In this document: piece by piece, positions 44,302 to 53,968 of the stretch | Numbering within the stretch: position 1 is the stretch's first letter | Layout of the letters: the number at the start of each line of letters is the position of its first letter | Origin: Methanomassiliicoccus sp. | Lineage (GTDB): Archaea > Thermoplasmatota > Thermoplasmata > Methanomassiliicoccales > Methanomassiliicoccaceae | DNA length: 64,000 bases | Direction of reading: 5' to 3' | Assembly (NCBI GenBank): GCA_012719175.1 | Contig: JAAYAX010000011.1 | Location: 205,383 to 269,382, forward strand | The notes under the pieces: model-generated | What the model was told of the DNA's origin: nothing | The model's database searches: none | What the model saw: only the letters and a program-made list of their open reading frames with translations | Translations under genes and position numbers: made by a program

Positions 44302-45594
44302 ATGGTCGATAATGCGGCGAACGGGAGAGGGAATGGCGGTACGAACGGTCCCTGGAAGAGGCGGTTCTTCACGCTATGGGCGGGGCAGGCCGCCTCATTG
44401 TTTGGAAGCGCATTGGTCCAATGGGCCTTGTTCTTCTGGCTTGCCGTGAATGATGGTTCACCTGTCGTTCTGGCGATCGCCGGGGCGATGGGGTTGCTAC
44501 CTCAGGTCCTCCTTGCTCCGTTCGCTGGTGTATATGTGGACCGTCTCGACCGCAAGAAGGTGATGCTCCTCGCCGATCTTCTAACGGCGGTCAGCACATC
44601 ATTGCTCATGCTGCTCTTCTTTGCCGGGCCCATTGAGCTCTGGCACATCTTCGTCGTGATGTTCTTCCGCTCAGCCATGCAAGCGTTCCATTGGCCGGCC
44701 ATGCAGGCATCCACTACACTGATGGTGCCGGAGGAGCACCTGGCACGCGTGGGCGGGCTAAACCAATCCATGATGGGCCTGTCGAGCATCGTGAGCCCTG
44801 CCCTCGGAGCGGTCCTCTACGTTGCGTTACCGATGTACCTTGTATTGTCGGTCGACCTCGTGACCGCGGCGGTGGCCAACGCCACATTGCTGGTGATCAG
44901 GGTTCCAGAGATCAGGAAGGCAACGGGCCGCCTGAAGGCCTCTGTCATCGCAGACCTTGCTGAGGCGTATCGATACCTAAGGTCCTGGAGGGGAGCAGTA
45001 CTGGCCATCGCCATGTTCTCGCTCGTCAACTTCCTGATCACCCCTGCGATCACGTTCTTCAACCTGCTGACACTCTATTACTTTGGACAAGGGCCCTACG
45101 AGGCCGCCCTGATCGATGTTGTGGCAGGCATAGGCATGGTCTTGGGCGGCTTGGTCCTAGGTATCTGGGGAGGGACTAGGCGGAAGATCTTCACGGGCAT
45201 GGGAGCCTTGGCCACGGCGGGAGGGGGGACGCTTCTGATAGGCCTTCTCCCGCCCGACGGCTTCCTCTTCGCCATCGCAGCCACTCTGTTCGTCTGCATC
45301 AATCTGGCCATCGTGAATGGCACTATCATTGCGATATTACAGAAGGGGATCCGGGCCGATATCCAAGGGAGGGTTTTCGCTCTGGTGGGAAGCATAGCCG
45401 CCGGAATGGGCCCTCTCGGACTAGCTATAGCCGGCCCCACTGCTAATGCCCTAGGCATACAGATCTGGTTCATCGCAGGAGGCCTGTTCATGGCCATCGT
45501 TGGCGCGGCGGCGTTCTTGGTGCCCGAGATAATGAAGATCGAGGATCGCATCCCCGAACAGATCGCGGTCGAAGGGGTAGGTATCACTCAGTAG
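44302..45594 (+). CDS. MFS exporter (EntS/MFS_3 type)
   Basis: A 430-residue transporter with about 12 membrane segments. RRFFTLWAGQAASLFGSALV is the typical entry of the MFS_3/EntS drug-efflux group, and APFAGVYVDRLDRKKVMLLA is the MFS motif A (G-x3-D-R-x-x-R/K). It should export a small lipophilic compound or siderophore-like molecule in exchange for protons. ATG 44302 is chosen; TTG 44296 is an in-frame alternative. The upstream palindrome and divergent ArsR gene suggest induction by the exported compound. Confidence 0.87.
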   Translation: MVDNAANGRGNGGTNGPWKRRFFTLWAGQAASLFGSALVQWALFFWLAVNDGSPVVLAIAGAMGLLPQVLLAPFAGVYVDRLDRKKVMLLADLLTAVSTSLLMLLFFAGPIELWHIFVVMFFRSAMQAFHWPAMQASTTLMVPEEHLARVGGLNQSMMGLSSIVSPALGAVLYVALPMYLVLSVDLVTAAVANATLLVIRVPEIRKATGRLKASVIADLAEAYRYLRSWRGAVLAIAMFSLVNFLITPAITFFNLLTLYYFGQGPYEAALIDVVAGIGMVLGGLVLGIWGGTRRKIFTGMGALATAGGGTLLIGLLPPDGFLFAIAATLFVCINLAIVNGTIIAILQKGIRADIQGRVFALVGSIAAGMGPLGLAIAGPTANALGIQIWFIAGGLFMAIVGAAAFLVPEIMKIEDRIPEQIAVEGVGITQ

Positions 45595-45642
45595 CGATCT
45601 GACGTCCGGGGGGAGGGGAGCCGGGCCTTACCTTCTTGGGAA

Positions 45643-46770
45643 CTATAGGCGATGGGATGCTGAACTCCCTTGGAAAAGGCGATTGCCCATTGCCATCTGT
45701 CCCATAGAACTCAACGATATCGGTACATCAAGAAAGGTGCTATACCGCTTCACCGCATGCTCCAAGGAGTCGATATCTGATGAGTTCAGCCGGTAGAAGG
45801 GCTTCACTTCGACCGTGATCCCGGCCTTGGACCTCCTGCCCCTCCACGTTCCCTGGACCAGCCCCTCGATCACCAGAGCAGGGTAGAAGATGCCGTTGGA
45901 CGAGAGCACGTCCTTGGTGTGTTCGCGATCAAGCAGTGCACCTCGTTCCTTGTACCCGATGATGTACTCATCGAAGGCGGGCAGGAGGACGTGCGTATTT
46001 TCGCCCGTTCCCGATCGCGAAGGACCTGAGAAGTAAGTAATGCCATCCATGGTCTCCTCGTTCAAGCGAGAGCCGGCCGCCTCGATGCTCTTCCTGACCT
46101 CCGCCATCGTCAGGCCTGACCACCACACCAGGTCCTGAGCGGTGGCCGGTCCGTGCCCGCTGAAGTAGCGCACTGCCAGCTCACCGAGCGCCTGCTCCCG
46201 CGTGATATTTTTCGAGGACTGGATCCAATTGTCTAGGAGCACAAAGCTCGGCTCTCTGCCGATCATCGGGCCGAAGCTTATCACTCCCTGAAGTGCCAGG
46301 TGCCTGAGGATGTGATATGCGCGCTGCCCGGTGGTGGTTATGCCCTTCCTCTCCAGTGCGACCATGATATCACTACGTGTCATTTGGCCTTGCGAGTCCA
46401 GTTCACTGATCAGAATGTCACTGCTCCGCTCGTACACAAGGTCATCGAGGCGAAGCTGCTCATCCCTTCTTTTGCTCCTGGCGATCAACCTCGGGGCGAC
46501 GAGGTGGAGGAGCCACCTCAGGTCCTCGGCTGCGGTGAAGTGAAGGGTGCCGCGCATCAGCCAGGTCCGGACGATAGAACCCGAGGCCACCGCCCTCTCG
46601 ACGTCAGCGATCTTCGACGCAGAGGACCGCAGGCCGATGGCCCACAGCGAGCTGGGACGGTCCTGAGCTTGGACCACTAAGAGCCGGGAAACGGCCTCAT
46701 GAACGGTCGAGGAAGGGCAGCTGATGCCCTGGGCACATAGCCTAAGAGCGGCGATATCAGCGGATGCCAT
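45643..46770 (-). CDS. AlkZ/YcaQ-like winged-helix protein
   Basis: A 375-residue protein of the HTH_42 family. VSRLLVVQAQDRPSSLWAIG carries Gln-Ala-Gln, matching the catalytic Q-x-Q motif of the AlkZ/YcaQ crosslink DNA glycosylases. SIVRTWLMRGTLHFTAAEDL then RWLLHLVAPRL is the family signature, and three winged-helix units follow. Known members unhook DNA interstrand crosslinks or remove alkylated bases. GTG 46773 is an alternative to ATG 46770. Whether this archaeal protein is an active glycosylase is inference. Confidence 0.8.
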   Translation of the reverse strand: MASADIAALRLCAQGISCPSSTVHEAVSRLLVVQAQDRPSSLWAIGLRSSASKIADVERAVASGSIVRTWLMRGTLHFTAAEDLRWLLHLVAPRLIARSKRRDEQLRLDDLVYERSSDILISELDSQGQMTRSDIMVALERKGITTTGQRAYHILRHLALQGVISFGPMIGREPSFVLLDNWIQSSKNITREQALGELAVRYFSGHGPATAQDLVWWSGLTMAEVRKSIEAAGSRLNEETMDGITYFSGPSRSGTGENTHVLLPAFDEYIIGYKERGALLDREHTKDVLSSNGIFYPALVIEGLVQGTWRGRRSKAGITVEVKPFYRLNSSDIDSLEHAVKRYSTFLDVPISLSSMGQMAMGNRLFQGSSASHRL

Positions 46771-46853
46771 CACACCATGATGATGAGGGAACTATAAGCT
46801 GTTCTTGAATGGCGGAACCGTAAGTAACTACTGGTCCGTCATCACTGCCGTGT

Positions 46854-48155
46854 TCACTGGACCTTCGACCGGGGCCTTCCCCCGTCCATCCTTGCACCTG
46901 AGTTCGATCTCGGCATATACGTCTTGTTGCCGCTGGATCCGCATTTGCTGATCCTCGGTCTCTGGCTGTCCGGTCCCCGTCTCTGTGCACTGTTCTGGAC
47001 CGCGAAGGCCCCCCTCATCTCAGGCTCCGGTCTGGGCACGACCTTGATGTCCAGCAGATCGATGGGCTTGCCGGTCCGGTGCTCGATCTCCTTGATCATC
47101 TGGCGTTCCTCCGGAAGGAATATCGATACCGCCATGCCTTCCTTACCTGCCCTTCCGGTCCTGCCGATGCGGTGGACGTACGTGTCCGGTTCGTCCGGAG
47201 CGTCGTAGTTCACGACACAGTCCACGGCGTCTATGTCCAGACCCCTGGCCGCCACGTCCGTGGCCACAAGGACGTTGATGGAGCCGTCCTTGAAGCTCCT
47301 GATGACCCTCTCCCGCTTGTTCTGGGCTATGTCCCCGTGTATCGCGCCCGCCGTATAGTCATAGGCCAGAAGCTTCTTCGTAAGCTGATCGACCCTACGC
47401 TTGGTGTGGCAGAACACGATGGCCTTGGGCTTGTCGGCATCCAGGATCGTGCAGAGGGTGTCGCGCTTCGCCTCCTTGTTGGCCATGATGTAGTACTGCC
47501 TGGTCAGGTCCAGGACCGGTTCGTCCCTGGAGACCAGTATCTCCTGGGGGTTGGTCATCTGGCGCATCGCCAGCTGTTTTATGTCTGGCGACATTGTCGC
47601 CGAGAACAGCAGTGATTGCCTCTTCCGGGGCACCTTGGAAAGTATGAAGTTCAGGTCCTTGGCGAAGCCCATATCGAGCATGCGGTCTGCCTCGTCCAGG
47701 ACGACGACGGAGATCTTGGACAGGTCCAGGTCGTTCCTGTTCATGAGGTCCTTGGCCCTGCCGGGAGTCACGACCACGATGTCCACACCCTTTCTCAGCT
47801 TCTCCGCCTGAGGTCCGATGCCCACGCCCCCATAGATGGGGACGCAGGAGTGGCCGGTGAACCTGGCGAGCTTGGTCATCTCCTCGTGCACCTGGTTGGC
47901 CAGCTCCCGGGTGGGAACCAGGACCAATGCGGACGGTGCCCTCATCCCCTGTTTGATCCTTTCCAAGATGATGGTCCCGTAGGTGCCGGTCTTGCCGGTG
48001 CCTGTCTGCGCCTGGGCGAACATGTCCTCGCCCTTGAGGCCTATGGGTATAGCTGCTATCTGAACTGGCGTGGGCTCTTCCCACCCCATGTCCTTCATTG
48101 CCCTGATGATCTCCTGGGAGATCTGTAGATCTGCGAAACTGGTCACGATATTCAC
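46854..48155 (-). CDS. DEAD-box RNA helicase
   Basis: A 433-residue helicase. It has the Q motif GWEEPTPVQIAAIP, motif I AQTGTGKT, Ia PTRELA, II VLDEADRML, III SAT, V VATDVAARGLDI and VI HRIGRTGRAG. The C-terminal 60 residues are basic and low in complexity (ending ARMDGGRPRSKVQ), likely for RNA contact. It should unwind structured RNA in ribosome assembly or at low temperature. The start is GTG 48155 (alternative GTG 48146), downstream of a good TATA box at 48226-48237. Confidence 0.93.
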   Translation of the reverse strand: MNIVTSFADLQISQEIIRAMKDMGWEEPTPVQIAAIPIGLKGEDMFAQAQTGTGKTGTYGTIILERIKQGMRAPSALVLVPTRELANQVHEEMTKLARFTGHSCVPIYGGVGIGPQAEKLRKGVDIVVVTPGRAKDLMNRNDLDLSKISVVVLDEADRMLDMGFAKDLNFILSKVPRKRQSLLFSATMSPDIKQLAMRQMTNPQEILVSRDEPVLDLTRQYYIMANKEAKRDTLCTILDADKPKAIVFCHTKRRVDQLTKKLLAYDYTAGAIHGDIAQNKRERVIRSFKDGSINVLVATDVAARGLDIDAVDCVVNYDAPDEPDTYVHRIGRTGRAGKEGMAVSIFLPEERQMIKEIEHRTGKPIDLLDIKVVPRPEPEMRGAFAVQNSAQRRGPDSQRPRISKCGSSGNKTYMPRSNSGARMDGGRPRSKVQ

Positions 48156-48225
48156 TCTTTAGGAAAATAAAAACGAGCTGTAGAACAACAGACGAATTTG
48201 CTTTCAGCCCTCGGTGGTCATCGAG

Positions 48226-48237
48226 GTATTTATATCT
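48226..48237 (-). promoter_or_regulatory. TATA-box promoter of the helicase gene
   Basis: The minus strand reads AGATATAAATAC. It lies about 75 bases upstream of the GTG start at 48155, so transcription should begin near 48205 with a leader of about 50 bases. Confidence 0.5.
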
Positions 48238-48442
48238 ATCCCCATCACATTCCCGTCTCGAGATATCGCCTGGCAGTTCTCGACCAGGCCCCAAGGCGGG
48301 AGCATCTGTATGACGCTTCCTTAACACTTCTTCCTTAACGGGTCATAGAGCTGAACCGTTCTGTCTCAAAGGTTATATTCCATACACTGCCTAACGCTCC
48401 AGATAAGCGTAATGAAGAACAGATGTGCGGACCGGTGAGAGC

Positions 48443-49369
48443 GTGAACCCCATCGAGATCAAAGAGCTGAGGAAGTACTACGGCGATGTCAAGGCGGTGG
48501 ATGGGATCACCTTCACCGTGAACACAGGGGAGGTGTTCGCCCTCCTAGGACCGAACGGGGCCGGAAAGACGACCACGATCGAGATACTGGAGGGCCTCCG
48601 CAAGAAGGACAGCGGTGAGGTCCAGGTCCTCGGTCTGGACCCTTGGGAGGACGGTCCCGATGTTCACCTGAGGATCGGCGTCATCCCCCAGGAGTTCAAC
48701 TTCTTCGAGAAGACCAGCCCCCGGGAGGCCATTCACCTCTACGCCAGGCTGTTCGACGTCGAGGTGGATGCGGACGAGATCCTGCGGGAGGTGCTGCTGG
48801 AGGACAAGGCCGATACCCTCTTCGACAGCCTGTCCGGAGGACAGAAGCAGAAGACCGGCCTGGCCCTCTCCCTGGTCAACTCCCCCGATCTGCTCTTCCT
48901 CGATGAGCCCACCACCGGGCTGGACCCCAACGCCCGCAGGGCCATATGGGAGGTGATCCGGGGCCTGAAGGCCAAGGGCCGGACGATAGTCCTGACAACC
49001 CACTATCTCGACGAGGCCCAGCAGCTCTCCGATCGGGTGGCGATCATGGACCATGGAAAGATCGTAGCGCAGGGGACCTCCGATGAGATCATCAGGCAGC
49101 ACGGTTCGGGAGAGAGGCTGGAGATCAATGGCAGCGAGGCGCTGGCCGATCACATCCGATCAAGCACTGGCCTGACCGTGAACTATGAGGGCGGAGTGAT
49201 ATCGATCTCTATGCATCAGAGGGATGACGTCCTCACCGCACTGGAGGCTGCCAGGAGGTCCGAAATGGAATGGGGCGACATCCGTACCCGGAGGGACAGC
49301 CTGGACGACGTGTTCGTGAGGCTGGTCAGCGGCATCGTGGATGAGAGCGGCGAGCTCCAGGTGCGGTGA
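48443..49369 (+). CDS. ABC-2 type exporter ATP-binding protein
   Basis: A 308-residue CcmA-type ATPase. Walker A is LLGPNGAGKTTTIEILEGL, the signature LSGGQKQKTGLALSL, Walker B LLFLDEPTTGLDP and the H-loop VLTTHYLDEAQ. The C-terminal 80 residues are the usual regulatory part. The start is GTG 48443 with GGTGA five to nine bases upstream; GTG 48425 is an alternative. It is followed 4 bases later by its permease. The cargo is unknown. Confidence 0.92.
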   Translation: MNPIEIKELRKYYGDVKAVDGITFTVNTGEVFALLGPNGAGKTTTIEILEGLRKKDSGEVQVLGLDPWEDGPDVHLRIGVIPQEFNFFEKTSPREAIHLYARLFDVEVDADEILREVLLEDKADTLFDSLSGGQKQKTGLALSLVNSPDLLFLDEPTTGLDPNARRAIWEVIRGLKAKGRTIVLTTHYLDEAQQLSDRVAIMDHGKIVAQGTSDEIIRQHGSGERLEINGSEALADHIRSSTGLTVNYEGGVISISMHQRDDVLTALEAARRSEMEWGDIRTRRDSLDDVFVRLVSGIVDESGELQVR

Positions 49370-49373
49370 TCCC

Positions 49374-50513
49374 ATGGCTGTAAGGAAGAAGGGCGGGATC
49401 ATAAGTGGAAGGAGGATACTCGCCGACTTCAATGTGTACAGCCGAGGGTACCTGAGGAACCGCTTCGGGCTGTTCTTCGGCCTTATCTTCCCGGTGATCC
49501 TGATCCTGATATTCGGGGCCATCTTCTCCGGGACCTCTACGGGGAGGGTCACGGCCTACGTCCAGAACAACGACACCGGGCCGTTCGCCACGCCCCAGAT
49601 GGACGTGGCCGGCCAGTTCGTGTCAGCGCTCAACAGCTCGGGGACCCTGGACCTGGTGATGGTGCCCACGTCCGAGGACATGCCGCAGTACCTTGCGAAC
49701 CACTCGGCCTCGGACGGCATAATCATACCCGCAGGCTTCTCCGAGAGCTACCTGGCCGAGAACAGTGTCAACATCACTGTGTACGGGAACCCATCCTCCA
49801 GTACCAGCAGCATCGTCTCGGGGACGGTCGGTGGGCTTGCCAACTACTTCAACCTCCAGCGGTTCAATGGAACGAGCATCATAGGCCTGGATTCGGCCAC
49901 TGTCAATACGGAGCAGACCCAGAACATCGACTTCCTGATCCCTGGACTGATCGGCTTCTCCATCCTGGTCAGTCCCATGTTCTCGCTCGTTAACATCTCC
50001 TCCGAGTACAAGAAGACCAAGCTCTTCAAGCAGCTGAGCCTGACCCCCCTCACGAAGATGGAGTGGCTGATCTCCAAGGTGCTGTGGTACATCGTCCTGT
50101 CGTCGGTCTCCTTCCTGCTCATGGTCGGCGTCGGCATACTGGCCTTCGGGGCGCACGTCACTCTGACCATATGGCTGGTGCCCTTCCTGGTCCTCGGTCC
50201 CACGCTCTTCGCGGCGCTGGGGATGCTCGTAGGCACCGTCTCCAAGAACCCCGAGTCAGCTGGTGTAGCGGGCAACATCGTGACCTTCCCCATGATGTTC
50301 CTATCAGGAACTTTCTTTCCCATCAGCATCATGCCCGAATACCTCCAGACCCTGGCGCATTTACTCCCCCTGTTCTATGTTATCGAGGGTCTGAACAATG
50401 TCATGGTGTACGGCAACATCGGAGCGGCGCTGATAGATCTTGCGGTCATCCTGGTGATCACGGTCGTGGTCTTCGTGGCGGCTGTGTGGTTCTTCAAGTG
50501 GAGGGAGGATTGA
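49374..50513 (+). CDS. ABC-2 type exporter permease
   Basis: A 379-residue permease. The first membrane segment is RFGLFFGLIFPVILILIFGA. A large extracytoplasmic domain (about residues 55-185) with NITVYGNPSSSTSSIVSGTV follows, then five closing membrane segments. TKLFKQLSLTPLTKMEWLIS is the ABC-2 coupling motif, and FPMMFLSGTFFPISIMPEYL is the conserved final segment pair. ATG 49374 has GGTGATC directly upstream, in the end of the ATPase gene. This is the YhgE/DrrB-type exporter layout. Confidence 0.92.
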   Translation: MAVRKKGGIISGRRILADFNVYSRGYLRNRFGLFFGLIFPVILILIFGAIFSGTSTGRVTAYVQNNDTGPFATPQMDVAGQFVSALNSSGTLDLVMVPTSEDMPQYLANHSASDGIIIPAGFSESYLAENSVNITVYGNPSSSTSSIVSGTVGGLANYFNLQRFNGTSIIGLDSATVNTEQTQNIDFLIPGLIGFSILVSPMFSLVNISSEYKKTKLFKQLSLTPLTKMEWLISKVLWYIVLSSVSFLLMVGVGILAFGAHVTLTIWLVPFLVLGPTLFAALGMLVGTVSKNPESAGVAGNIVTFPMMFLSGTFFPISIMPEYLQTLAHLLPLFYVIEGLNNVMVYGNIGAALIDLAVILVITVVVFVAAVWFFKWRED

Positions 50514-50685
50514 ACTGGTATACAGATGGGTAATTGAGCAGCATCATCCGCATTAGATATCATGTCCGATCAACGGGCGTAGTTACGGACCAGGGGACAC
50601 AGGCAACAGAAGCGAGCGTGTTCTCCGTGTGCAAGGGAGAGCTGGGCTTGTTTCATATTGAAGAACACGCTCACCTCTCTTCGCG

Positions 50686-51342
50686 TCACCACAGTCCGTA
50701 GATCGGTCCGATGAGGAAGAACGTCACGATGCCGATGGTGTTGCTAAGACCATGGGCGAGGACGGCCGCCCACAGATTGTCATCGAACCGCAACCGGACC
50801 CAGCTGAAGAATACTGCATCAAGAGCGGTCACCACTAACCCCACGACGCCCTGCTCGGTGTGGGCGATGCCGAAGAGCAGAGAGGTGACCAGAACGGCGA
50901 CAGCGATGCCCCATCTGGAGCTGCCAGCGATCTCCCTGACCCTGACCTGGAGGTAGCCCCTGTACACGATCTCCTCCCCCAATGCCGCTAGCGTCCAGGT
51001 CATGAGAAGAAGGAACGCGAGGTTTCCCACATTGCCCTTCAGGTCCTCGAACGCGCTGAGGTCCTGGACGGTCCCGGTGATATGGCTCAGCACTGGCATC
51101 ACCAGGCCAAGCTGCAGGAGGGTCCACCCGAGGACGAGGACCAAGACCATCAGGACAAGGTGGGACGGACGGTCCACCCTCCTGAACCCGAGGGTCCTTA
51201 TGCCATCCTTACGGGCGAGCAGCGATATCGCGCAAAGTCCCAGGACTAAGAGGGTGGGTATGAAGAGGTCCAGGACGATCATGGCGCTGGCGAGCGCAAG
51301 CTCGATGCCAGCGACGATTCTCCACTTAACTTCCCCGATCAT
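50686..51342 (-). CDS. CPBP intramembrane metalloprotease
   Basis: A 218-residue protein with about six membrane segments. It has all three CPBP/Abi motifs: EEIVYRGYLQ (E-E-x3-R), LFGIAHTEQ (x3-H) and AHGLSN (H-x3-N). Members cleave CAAX-type or other membrane substrates or act in self-immunity to peptides. ATG 51342 is chosen; the frame is open to 51429 without support. No bacteriocin-like neighbour is seen. Confidence 0.87.
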   Translation of the reverse strand: MIGEVKWRIVAGIELALASAMIVLDLFIPTLLVLGLCAISLLARKDGIRTLGFRRVDRPSHLVLMVLVLVLGWTLLQLGLVMPVLSHITGTVQDLSAFEDLKGNVGNLAFLLLMTWTLAALGEEIVYRGYLQVRVREIAGSSRWGIAVAVLVTSLLFGIAHTEQGVVGLVVTALDAVFFSWVRLRFDDNLWAAVLAHGLSNTIGIVTFFLIGPIYGLW

Positions 51343-51649
51343 TTGGTCCAGGAGAGGTGGTGAGCGGCATAAAACTAACGACCCGACCCGATCAACAGCA
51401 AGCGCCAGAGGGGGCCTGCGATCGTCCAATGAGCGAGCACTTGGGGAACGAGCCTGGCCAGATCGTTCGATTTATGTTCATTGACCCTCACCATGACCAA
51501 CGACCGCCGTTCGACCAGCAGATGTCACACCCTGGCTGTTCCACTATTACTGAGGTCAGAGACACATCTCATGATAGAACGTCCTCGAGGGGCGGTTTTT
51601 ACGAAGTTGGATATAGCGGTGCTCCCTGCATTCGAGCTTCGTGGATCAT

Positions 51650-52390
51650 ATGAACACCGCAGGCGTGCCGCTGCTGACGCAGGAGGAGCGGAGGCGGAGG
51701 ATAACCAAGCTGTTCGAGGAAGGGCTGACATACTCCCAAATACGCAACGAGATGGCGGCATCCGCCTTCGATTTCCCCGATTTCGAGGCCTTTCTCACCA
51801 TGATAGGAGCAAGCTCGGAGGGCGAGTACCGGCGAATTCACGCCAGCATCGAGCGGACGAAGGCGGTCCGCGAGCGTGCGGTCAGCATCAGGGACCAGGA
51901 GCGACCGGTATCGGAGGATGAGGAACAGGCCTTGATAAGGAAGAAGGTCCTGGAATCGAACCTGGGCGCCTGCCTCTTCTGCGATCGTAACGCGGAGGAG
52001 GTGCACCACGTGCTGGGACAGGAGGAGAGAACGGCCTCCAAGTACCTACTACCGGTCTGCCCGGAGCACCATGCTGTGCTAAGCGGACAGATCACGGCGC
52101 GAGACGGCCAGGAGCTGAGAGGGATGGCCGCGAGGATGGCGCTGATATACCCACGACTATACCTGACAGTAAGGAAGACCATAAGGACGGAGGACGGGGA
52201 CGTGGTCTCCTACGCCGTGGTGCGCATCCAGAACCGCGAGCAGGCGGTCGCAAAGGACGACCCCTGCCCGGGATGGCAAGCTACGGTCGATACGGATGAG
52301 GCGGATGGTGTGCAAGGCTGTGCCATCCTGTCCTTTCATATCGCCGTCTCGGAGACGGGCTTCGATACCGGCATAAGGACCATGACATGA
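51650..52390 (+). CDS. HNH-like zinc-motif protein
   Basis: A 246-residue soluble protein I do not recognise fully. Residues 10-45 look like a helix-turn-helix (TQEERRRRITKLFEEGLTYS then QIRNEMAAS). Residues 95-145 hold CLFCDRNAEEVHHVLGQ then LLPVCPEHHAVL: a C-x2-C, H-H, C-x2-H-H layout like treble-clef HNH nucleases. The last 100 residues have no clear match. It could be a DNA-binding regulator with a degenerate HNH, or an active nuclease. It stands alone between divergent genes. ATG 51650 is chosen over GTG 51641. Confidence 0.6.
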   Translation: MNTAGVPLLTQEERRRRITKLFEEGLTYSQIRNEMAASAFDFPDFEAFLTMIGASSEGEYRRIHASIERTKAVRERAVSIRDQERPVSEDEEQALIRKKVLESNLGACLFCDRNAEEVHHVLGQEERTASKYLLPVCPEHHAVLSGQITARDGQELRGMAARMALIYPRLYLTVRKTIRTEDGDVVSYAVVRIQNREQAVAKDDPCPGWQATVDTDEADGVQGCAILSFHIAVSETGFDTGIRTMT

Positions 52391-52488
52391 TGGCAGGGCT
52401 CCCGGCCTCGAGCTATGGATATGACAATGTCCATCCCATCATCGTAGGGTCCATCCGTTCTTCCATGGACCGGGAGCATCCCGGTCGA

Positions 52489-53724
52489 TCAATCGCTCCC
52501 CAATGATGGGGGGACCCCATCGTCCGATGGCTTTGATCTTTGAAATGCCCGCTGGAGGAGCGGAGGGGCTATGAGCGTGGTGGCGATGGACATGAACACC
52601 ACCACCGCGAACAGGGAATCGTTCAGTATGCCCACGCTCAGACCGATGCTGGCAACAATGATGCCGACCTCGCCCCGAGGGCTCATCCCGATCCCCACTA
52701 TGGTCGCCGATCGGCGACCCAGCGATCTTGCCCCCAGGCCGCAGGCCAGGAACTTGGTCAGCATGGCCACGACGGTGATGACAACGGCGAACAGTAGTAG
52801 ATCGATATCCGCGAAGACCGACAGGCTGACCTGGATGCCCACGAACACGAAGAAGAAGGGGCTCATGAACTCGTTGATGGCCTCGAAGCTCTGCTCGCAC
52901 GGCCATCGCTCCTTGTACTCGGCGAACACCATACCCGCCAGGAAGGCCCCTATTATCGCGGCCAGCCCGAAGACCGATGCCAGGGCGGAGAGGCCGAAGC
53001 AGACAATCACGGCCAGCATCAATGGACTTACCCGCGAATGGCGCTTTTCCAAGCTGCAGACGATGGCGTCCGCAGGATGCGGCTTTATGGCCACCGGGAG
53101 GACCTTGGTGCTTATCAGGATGACCGTGAGGACGAAGAAGGCGGCCATTCCCGCCACGAGGATGACGTCAAGGATGTTCAGCCCTCCTCCGCTCGCCGCC
53201 CCGCTGACGATAGCCAGAACGACCAGGCCGAGTATGTCGTCGATCACCGCCGCCCCGATAATTACGCGTGACTCTACGGTGTCGCTCAACCCCATATCCC
53301 TGATGACCCGGGCGGTTATGCCTACGCTGGTGGCGACCAGGGCGGCACCTATGAACATGGCCTCCGAGGGCGGGTTGTCCAGGGAGACCATCAGGAGGTA
53401 TCCGGAAACGAAAGGCACTATCACTCCCAGGACAGCTACATAGATGGCCGTCCTCCCCACCTTGCTCAGGTCGGAGAACCTGGTCTCCAGGCCTACAGCG
53501 AACAGTAGGAAGATCACTCCCAGCTCGGCCAGCAGCTCCAGGAACCCAAAGTTGGCCTCGACCTGGAGGAGGTCGAACAGCAGTGTGTTCCCGATGACTA
53601 TTCCGGCGATGATCTCCCCTACCACCTGCGGGAGCTTCAGGTACTCGAACCCGATGGCGAACAGGCGGGAGGCGAGCACAACGACGAAAAGTAATGTGAG
53701 GACCACACCGATATCAAAATCCAT
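52489..53724 (-). CDS. CPA2-family cation/proton antiporter
   Basis: A 411-residue transporter with about 12 membrane segments. The N-terminus FVVVLASRLFAIGFEYLKLP then QVVGEIIAGIVIGNTL matches KefB/GerN-type antiporters. GAAVIDDILGLVVLAIVSGA carries the paired Asp-Asp of electrogenic antiporters, and FFFVFVGIQVSLSVFADIDL is also conserved. There is no C-terminal TrkA-N domain. It should exchange Na+ or K+ for H+. Confidence 0.9.
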   Translation of the reverse strand: MDFDIGVVLTLLFVVVLASRLFAIGFEYLKLPQVVGEIIAGIVIGNTLLFDLLQVEANFGFLELLAELGVIFLLFAVGLETRFSDLSKVGRTAIYVAVLGVIVPFVSGYLLMVSLDNPPSEAMFIGAALVATSVGITARVIRDMGLSDTVESRVIIGAAVIDDILGLVVLAIVSGAASGGGLNILDVILVAGMAAFFVLTVILISTKVLPVAIKPHPADAIVCSLEKRHSRVSPLMLAVIVCFGLSALASVFGLAAIIGAFLAGMVFAEYKERWPCEQSFEAINEFMSPFFFVFVGIQVSLSVFADIDLLLFAVVITVVAMLTKFLACGLGARSLGRRSATIVGIGMSPRGEVGIIVASIGLSVGILNDSLFAVVVFMSIATTLIAPPLLQRAFQRSKPSDDGVPPSLGSD

Positions 53725-53968
53725 GGCTACCGCTCCACCCTATTGTGATAATACTTCATTACTGTTAGGCTTTGCTCCATGGGATATGTGGGCTCATTGA
53801 TGCAATCACCAGTGAATCGACCCTCTTCTTCAGTAGATACTCATAACAGATTTACGAGACCCACAGCGGAAGAATAACTATTCATGCTGTGTGGCAAGCC
53901 AAAGACCATCTCGCCAGCCTCCTGAAGCAGGATTTTTTTCACCAGGGCCATATTGTGACCCTAACAGC

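Noticed and set aside
47395..48327. A 310-codon alternative frame within the helicase gene
   Set aside because: It is a second frame on the same strand as a DEAD-box helicase with all motifs. Its content is Gly/Arg/His-rich without structure.
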